Source: Bacillota bacterium
GTDB taxonomy: Bacteria; Bacillota; Clostridia; Clostridiales; Clostridiaceae
DNA length: 10,074 nucleotides
Assembly (NCBI GenBank): GCA_023451395.1
Contig: JAEXZL010000021.1
Coordinates: 1 to 10,074, forward strand
Reading direction: 5' to 3'
Positions 6,357 through 10,074 of this stretch are shown in pieces. Under the pieces are notes generated by a model. The model was not told where the DNA came from. It searched no databases and saw only the letters and a program-made list of their open reading frames with translations. The position numbers and the translations under genes are program-made. Each line of letters starts with the position of its first letter. The first letter of the stretch is position 1.

Positions 6357-6728
6357 TATAATATAAGCTTTTTAGTATAATGATTTATAAAATGGATGCT
6401 AATATATTTTTGTAATAAAGCTTTAGAAGCTATAAGTGTAATAATTACACCTATAGCTTCTTTTTTATCTTTAAATACTGCTTTTATTAATATCTAAATC
6501 CTCTGATGTAAATTTTACTATATAACCATATATAATTAAAAGCTTCAATATTAGCTAATATTACTTTGGAAATTTCTTTTCCAGTGTAAATAAAATAATT
6601 TTCATTATCATTGTTGCAGAATTTTTATGGAAAGCAATTAACGTATATTTATATTTCAATAATAATATCAAAACTATAAGCATAGAATTTATTACTAGCT
6701 ATAACTTTAATGGGAAGAAGGATTAACT
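6357..6728. other. AT-rich intergenic region between the p60 gene and the PTS operon
   Basis: This 372-base stretch contains the p60 terminator and must contain the PTS operon promoter, though no convincing -35/-10 pair stands out. An inverted repeat TGGAAA-N5-TTTCCA (6567-6583) is a possible operator. On the minus strand two overlapping short frames look loosely protein-like: a 40-codon ATG frame (6683 down to 6561) and a start-less frame (6624 down to 6487) ending …KIYIRGFRY. Neither has a ribosome binding site; they may be a decayed, frameshifted gene or chance in AT-rich DNA. Confidence 0.4.
6426..6466 (+). terminator. Rho-independent terminator after the NlpC/P60 gene
   Basis: GAAGCTATA (6426-6434) pairs with TATAGCTTC (6452-6460). 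After an A/C mismatch the stem continues with GTGTA/TACAC around a 5-base loop. Six T residues follow at 6461-6466. The T-run on one side only indicates termination of + strand transcripts. Confidence 0.85.
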
Positions 6729-7163
6729 ATGCTGGAGGGTATGCTTATAAAAGAAAATATAAGGATAATTTATGAAAAATTAAGTTGGGAGGAGGCTGTG
6801 ATGGCTGCAGTTACTCCGTTAGTGTTAACTGGTTTTGTGGAAGAGAGATATGGAGAGGCTATTATTGATGGTACTAAAAAGTATGGAGCTTACTATATAT
6901 TGACTAAAGATATAGCACTTTTACATAGTAGACCGGAAAAGGGTGTTAAGAAAAGGCAGATTGGGATAACCCTTGTTAAGGAAGGAGTTTATTTTCCCGA
7001 TAACACGGCCCCAGTAAGGCTTCTTATGGTGCTTGCTGCAGAGGCTAACGATGGGCATATAGAAGTGATGAGGGATATAGCAGAGCTTGTTATAAATGAG
7101 AGGATGATAGGAGAAATCTTAAAGGCAGATAGTCCAGATGTAATATTTGACTTGCTTCAGTAA
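6729..7163 (+). CDS. ulaC: PTS EIIA component, L-ascorbate family (UlaC-like)
   Basis: A 144-aa cytoplasmic protein of the mannitol/fructose-type EIIA fold (PTS_EIIA_2), close to the 154 residues of E. coli UlaC. The phosphorylation site is His66 in L-L-H-S-R-P-E-K-G-V, matching the P-H-x-R-P-E-x-G-V signature of UlaC-type EIIA. G-A-Y-Y-I-L-T at 53-59 also corresponds. The protein accepts phosphate from HPr and passes it to EIIB. The start at 6729 has AGAAGG (6716-6721) at good distance; an internal ATG at 6741 has its GGAGGG too close. It is the first gene of the operon, 49 bases before EIIC. No PRD-type regulator is fused to it. Substrate assignment comes from the EIIC and EIIB neighbours. 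Confidence 0.88.
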   Translation: MLEGMLIKENIRIIYEKLSWEEAVMAAVTPLVLTGFVEERYGEAIIDGTKKYGAYYILTKDIALLHSRPEKGVKKRQIGITLVKEGVYFPDNTAPVRLLMVLAAEANDGHIEVMRDIAELVINERMIGEILKADSPDVIFDLLQ

Positions 7164-7188
7164 GCTGATTTTTATATCAGCCTGATAT
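7164..7188 (+). other. Two mutually exclusive small hairpins between EIIA and EIIC genes
   Basis: GCTGAT (7164-7169) can pair with ATCAGC (7176-7181), or ATATCA (7174-7179) can pair with TGATAT (7183-7188). The two stems share bases and cannot form together. Both are 6 bp and weak. They lie just after the EIIA stop and before the EIIC ribosome binding site (AAGGGAG, 7202-7208). Confidence 0.25.
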
Positions 7189-7212
7189 AAATAATATGAA
7201 GAAGGGAGATTT

Positions 7213-8616
7213 ATGAAAATATTATTAGTAATTCAAGAAATTCTTTCAACTCCTGCAATCTTAGTTGGCTTCATGGCGCTTTTAGGGCTTGTGCTTCAAA
7301 AAAAGCCTATTGAAGAGGTGGTAAAGGGAACTATCAAAACCATTGTAGGCTTTCTTGTATTATCTGCTGGTGCATCATATCTTTTAGGAAACTCTCTAAA
7401 TGACTTTGGGGTATTATTCAATTTTGCTTTTAATGTACAGGGAGTTGTACCTAATAATGAGGCGATAGTTACTATGGGTCTTGTAAACTACGCTAAGGAT
7501 ACTGCATGGATAATGTGTTTTGGTATGGTGGCAAATCTTATAATTGCAAGGTTTAGCCGCTGGAATTACATCTTTTTAACGGGGCATCATACCCTTTATA
7601 TGGCATGTCTTATAGCAGTGGTTCTAAGTGTAGGAGGCTTAAGTGGTATACCACTTATAATAGGAGGCTCCTTAATTCTTGGGCTCACCATGGCCATGTT
7701 CCCAGCTATGGCTCAAAAGACAATGACTAAAATAACAGGAACTGAAGAGATAGGCTTTGGACATTTTTCAACTATAGGATATTGGTTTTCCGCTCAGGTT
7801 GGTAGACTTGTAGGAGGAAAGGCAATGAATAGGGGAGAGGCTAAAACTACTGAGGATATAATATTCCCTCAAAGAATCTCCTTTATGAGAGATACTACAG
7901 TTGCAATATCCGTTACTATGATGATAATTTTTGTTATTGTTACGGGAATTGCCGCTTCGAAGCCAGGCTTTGATAAGCTTAATACTCTTTTTATAGCTAA
8001 TGGCTACTCAAACTGGTTTGTTTATGCAATAGTTTGCGGTATGAGCTTTGCCGGTGGTATCTATATTATTCTATCCGGTGTTAGGTTGATTCTTGCGGAA
8101 ATAGTACCTGCCTTCAAGGGAATAGCGGACAAACTAGTGCCAAATGCTAAGCCGGCAATAGACTGTCCCGTAGTGTTCCCTTATGCTCCTAATGCAGTCC
8201 TCATAGGATTTCTTGTATCCTTCCTAGGAGGAATTGTAGGAATGTTTATACTATATGGGATTAATGAGAATCTAGCACCAGTAGCTCTTATCTTACCTGG
8301 GGTGGTGCCTCACTTTTTCTGTGGTGCTACTGCAGGAGTTTTTGCCAATGCTGAAGGAGGACTTAAGGGTTGTATAGCTGGAGCCTTTGCCCATGGTTTG
8401 CTAATTACAGCCTTACCAGTAATTACAATGCCTGTTTTGGGTGCCCTGAATTTTGCTAGCACTACCTTTTCAGACACAGATTTCTGTGGAGTAGGAATAG
8501 TCCTTGGAAATATTGCACGGTTTGTATCAGGTAATATTCTCTTAATTATATGCATTCTTTTATTCCTAGCACCTATAGCCTTTAATATGCTGGGTAAAAG
8601 TAAAAAGACTGTATAA
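7213..8616 (+). CDS. ulaA: PTS EIIC component, L-ascorbate family permease (UlaA/SgaT-like)
   Basis: A 467-aa polytopic membrane protein, nearly the length of E. coli UlaA (465). Blocks recalled from UlaA are present: K-G-T-I-K-T-I-V-G-F at 38-47, L-T-G-H at 122-125, the G-V-R-…-A-E-…-A-F-x-G-I region at 289-304, A-I-D-C-…-A-P-N-A-V at 315-329, and P-G-V-V-P-H-F-F…A-T-A-G-V-F-A-N at 362-379. Roughly ten or more hydrophobic segments span the chain. It forms the transport channel and moves the substrate while EIIB phosphorylates it. Ascorbate is the known substrate of the family, but close homologs might take other sugar acids or ketoses. It starts after AAGGGAG (7202-7208). EIIB is a separate gene downstream, as in E. 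coli. Confidence 0.93.
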   Translation: MKILLVIQEILSTPAILVGFMALLGLVLQKKPIEEVVKGTIKTIVGFLVLSAGASYLLGNSLNDFGVLFNFAFNVQGVVPNNEAIVTMGLVNYAKDTAWIMCFGMVANLIIARFSRWNYIFLTGHHTLYMACLIAVVLSVGGLSGIPLIIGGSLILGLTMAMFPAMAQKTMTKITGTEEIGFGHFSTIGYWFSAQVGRLVGGKAMNRGEAKTTEDIIFPQRISFMRDTTVAISVTMMIIFVIVTGIAASKPGFDKLNTLFIANGYSNWFVYAIVCGMSFAGGIYIILSGVRLILAEIVPAFKGIADKLVPNAKPAIDCPVVFPYAPNAVLIGFLVSFLGGIVGMFILYGINENLAPVALILPGVVPHFFCGATAGVFANAEGGLKGCIAGAFAHGLLITALPVITMPVLGALNFASTTFSDTDFCGVGIVLGNIARFVSGNILLIICILLFLAPIAFNMLGKSKKTV

Positions 8617-8649
8617 TTAAATTTTTAAAATTAATAATTTAGATTAAAG

Positions 8650-8677
8650 GATGCTGCAGCTTTTTCTGTGCAGCATC
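8650..8677 (+). other. Intercistronic hairpin between EIIC and EIIB genes
   Basis: GATGCTGCA (8650-8658) and TGCAGCATC (8669-8677) form a perfect 9-bp stem around a 10-base loop. The following bases (TTATATTATT) are a poor terminator tail. It may cause partial termination, protect the 3' end of the EIIC message or mark a processing site, so that subunit amounts differ. Confidence 0.55.
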
Positions 8678-8704
8678 TTATATTATTAAAAGGAGATAGG
8701 TAAA

Positions 8705-8980
8705 ATGAAGGTTAAAACTATCATGTGTTGCTGTGGATCAGGCCTTGGTTCATCACTTTTAGTAAGAATAAATGTAGAAAAGGTTCTTAAAAAGCTTGGT
8801 AAATCAGATATATCTGTTCTTCACAGTTCCCTTTCCGATGCATCACCAAGATCAGCAGATCTTTTTATAGTGGGAGGAGATCTTGCAAGTTTTACCAAGG
8901 GATTTCCAAGGGTAATTACCCTTTCCAATCTAATGTCACTTACAGAGCTTGAGGAAAAGCTAAAGGAGTATTTAGACTAA
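8705..8980 (+). CDS. ulaB: PTS EIIB component, L-ascorbate family (UlaB-like)
   Basis: A 91-aa cytoplasmic protein of the PTS_IIB lactose/ascorbate type. The phosphocysteine loop is C-C-C-G-S-G-L-G-S-S at 8-17, equivalent to V-C-G-N-G-Q-G-S-S of E. coli UlaB. Cys10, just before the Gly, should be the phosphorylated residue; the two extra Cys before it are unusual. The rest alternates strands and helices, with a secondary G-G-D-L-A at 57-61. It receives phosphate from EIIA and transfers it to the sugar bound to EIIC. Its AAAGGAG site lies at 8689-8695. The stop TAA and the start of the transketolase gene overlap by one base (TAATG), implying translational coupling. Confidence 0.9.
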   Translation: MKVKTIMCCCGSGLGSSLLVRINVEKVLKKLGKSDISVLHSSLSDASPRSADLFIVGGDLASFTKGFPRVITLSNLMSLTELEEKLKEYLD

Positions 8981-9852
8981 TGGGAGCTTTAACTAAAGCT
9001 GAGCTCTCAGAATTAAAGCTTGCCTCAGCAAAAATAAGACTGGAAACCTTAAGGACTCTTAAATGGAGAAGATATGGTCATATTGGTGGCTCACTTTCTA
9101 TTGTGGAGCTTTTATCAGTTCTGTACAATAAAATCCTTAAGCATGATTCTAACAATCCTAATTGGAATGAAAGAGATTATTTGGTTCTTTCTAAAGGACA
9201 TGCAGGTCCAAGCCTTTATTCATGTCTTGCCCTCCAGGGGTATTTTGAGTTAGATAAGCTCTATACCTTAAATGAAGGAGGAACTATCCTTCCTTCTCAT
9301 CCTGATAGGAATAAAACTCCTGGTATTGATGCAACAACCGGTTCCCTAGGCCAGGGACTTTCTTTGGCGGCAGGTCTTGGCTATTCACTAAGGATGGAAG
9401 GCTCCTCTCAAAGGGTATATGTAATTGTGGGAGATGGAGAGCTTAATGAAGGCCAGTGCTGGGAGGCTCTACAGTTCATTTCACACTATAAACTAAAGGA
9501 GGTTATTGTAATTATAGATGATAATAAAAAGCAACTTGATGGCTATACCTCATCTATAATAAATCCTTTAGATTTAAAGAAGAAGCTTGAAGCCTTTGGC
9601 TTTTATACACTAAGGGTTAATGGAAGTGATGAGGAGGAAATTGCTTCTGCTCTTTTGGAGGTTAAAGAAATAAAGCATAGTGCTGTTTGCATTATTTTAG
9701 ACACGATAAAGGGACAAGGGGGCGGTTATTTTGAAACCCTTGAAGATAATCACTCCATAAAGCTTAATGAAGAATTAGATAAAGAGATAGATAATATTAT
9801 AGAAAGACTGGAGAGGCATATAAAAGTTGGTGTGACAGATGTGGAGGCTTAG
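8980..9852 (+). CDS. Transketolase, N-terminal (ThDP-pyrophosphate-binding) subunit
   Basis: A 290-aa protein equal to the first half of a classical transketolase. Visible family motifs are G-H-I-G-G-S-L-S (33-40), S-K-G-H-A (71-75), S-H-P-D (106-109), T-G-S-L-G-Q-G-L (120-127) and the thiamine diphosphate/metal motif G-D-G-E-L-N-E-G-Q (151-159) followed by I-D-D-N-K-K-Q-L-D-G (179-188). The pyrimidine-binding half is encoded by the next gene, so the active enzyme should be a heterotetramer-type assembly of the two subunits. The reaction moves two-carbon units from ketose to aldose phosphates such as xylulose-5-P and ribose-5-P. Coupling to the ascorbate PTS fits disposal of pentose phosphates made from imported substrate. 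The start overlaps the EIIB stop by one base. Confidence 0.93.
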   Translation: MGALTKAELSELKLASAKIRLETLRTLKWRRYGHIGGSLSIVELLSVLYNKILKHDSNNPNWNERDYLVLSKGHAGPSLYSCLALQGYFELDKLYTLNEGGTILPSHPDRNKTPGIDATTGSLGQGLSLAAGLGYSLRMEGSSQRVYVIVGDGELNEGQCWEALQFISHYKLKEVIVIIDDNKKQLDGYTSSIINPLDLKKKLEAFGFYTLRVNGSDEEEIASALLEVKEIKHSAVCIILDTIKGQGGGYFETLEDNHSIKLNEELDKEIDNIIERLERHIKVGVTDVEA

Positions 9853-10074
9853 TGATAAAGTTGAAACCATGGAAATAAGAAGGGCTTTTGTTGATACCCT
9901 AATAGAAGAAATGGTGATTAATGATAGAATAGTTGCTTTGGAAGCTGATTTAGGTGGGGCATCAGGCTTTACAAGAATTAAAAAGAGGTTCCCAAAGAGA
10001 TTCATAAATGTTGGTATAGCAGAGGCAAATATGATGGGGATTGCGGCAGGCTTATCCATGAGAGGGTATATACC
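9839..10074 (+). CDS. Transketolase, C-terminal (pyrimidine-binding) subunit (partial, runs off window)
   Basis: About 78 residues are visible before the window ends. The motifs are those of the transketolase pyrimidine domain: a helix with A-F-V-D-T-L-I-E-E (16-24), E-A-D-L-G-G-A-S-G (35-43), the F-P-x-R-F-I-N-V-G-I-A-E-A-N-M stretch (51-65) whose Glu62 corresponds to the conserved Glu that activates the ThDP pyrimidine ring, and G-I-A-A-G-L-S. The frame is open from ATG 9839, which overlaps the end of the N-terminal gene by 14 bases. A second ATG lies at 9869 after the overlap. Neither has a strong ribosome binding site, and translation is probably coupled; I prefer 9839 because several residues before M11 look like part of the domain's usual lead-in. 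Confidence 0.85.
   Translation, partial: MWRLSDKVETMEIRRAFVDTLIEEMVINDRIVALEADLGGASGFTRIKKRFPKRFINVGIAEANMMGIAAGLSMRGYI

Noticed and set aside
6507..6590. TGTAAA/TTTAC elements as a CcpA catabolite-repression (cre) site
   Set aside because: The half-sites are not spaced like classical cre or the variant clostridial cre, and such words are common in AT-rich DNA.
8310..8555. Minus-strand 81-codon frame inside the EIIC gene
   Set aside because: It is opposite a strongly conserved UlaA coding region, and its Pro/Ala/Lys-rich composition is typical of an antisense shadow.
1..10074. CRISPR arrays, tRNA or rRNA genes, insertion-sequence ends
   Set aside because: I saw no regularly spaced direct repeats, tRNA-like cloverleaf with a conserved T-loop, rRNA segments or intact transposase.

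Overview
The window looks like chromosomal DNA of a low-GC Gram-positive anaerobe, most likely Clostridium or a near relative. The evidence is the strongly AT-rich sequence, AGGAGG-type ribosome binding sites, a type VII secretion (T7SSb, WXG100/LXG-style) gene cluster, an NlpC/P60 enzyme carrying Clostridial hydrophobic-W (ChW) repeats, and a split transketolase beside an ascorbate-type PTS. All convincing genes lie on the + strand.

Region A (1-5324) is a tightly packed T7SS-associated operon that begins upstream of the window and ends at a strong terminator. In order it holds: the tail of a small helical protein ending in a YxxxD-like motif; a 138-aa coiled-coil protein resembling the LXG-associated DUF5082/YwqH group; a 512-aa effector-like protein with a WXG-like N-terminal hairpin, a glycine-rich hydrophobic middle and an unrecognised C-terminus; two tandem paralogous 192-aa membrane proteins (116/192 residues identical by manual alignment); a 441-aa TPR protein; and two WXG100 proteins. 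No EssC-type ATPase, EssB or EsaA lies in the window. The layout suggests an export substrate, its helical escorts, a duplicated membrane partner or immunity pair, a TPR adaptor and an Esx pair. This is the least described part of the window.

Region B (5325-6466) is a monocistronic unit: a candidate promoter, a leader of about 110 nt that can fold, a secreted NlpC/P60 endopeptidase with three ChW repeats, and a terminator. A 372-bp AT-rich gap (6357-6728) follows.

Region C (6729-10074, running off the end) is a carbohydrate operon: EIIA (UlaC-like), EIIC (UlaA-like) and EIIB (UlaB-like) of an L-ascorbate-family PTS, then transketolase split into N- and C-terminal subunit genes. The PTS would import and phosphorylate ascorbate or a related sugar acid, and the transketolase would take the resulting pentose phosphates into central metabolism. 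The later ula catabolic enzymes and any regulator are not in view. Possible RNA hairpins in the two PTS gene gaps could adjust expression between subunits.
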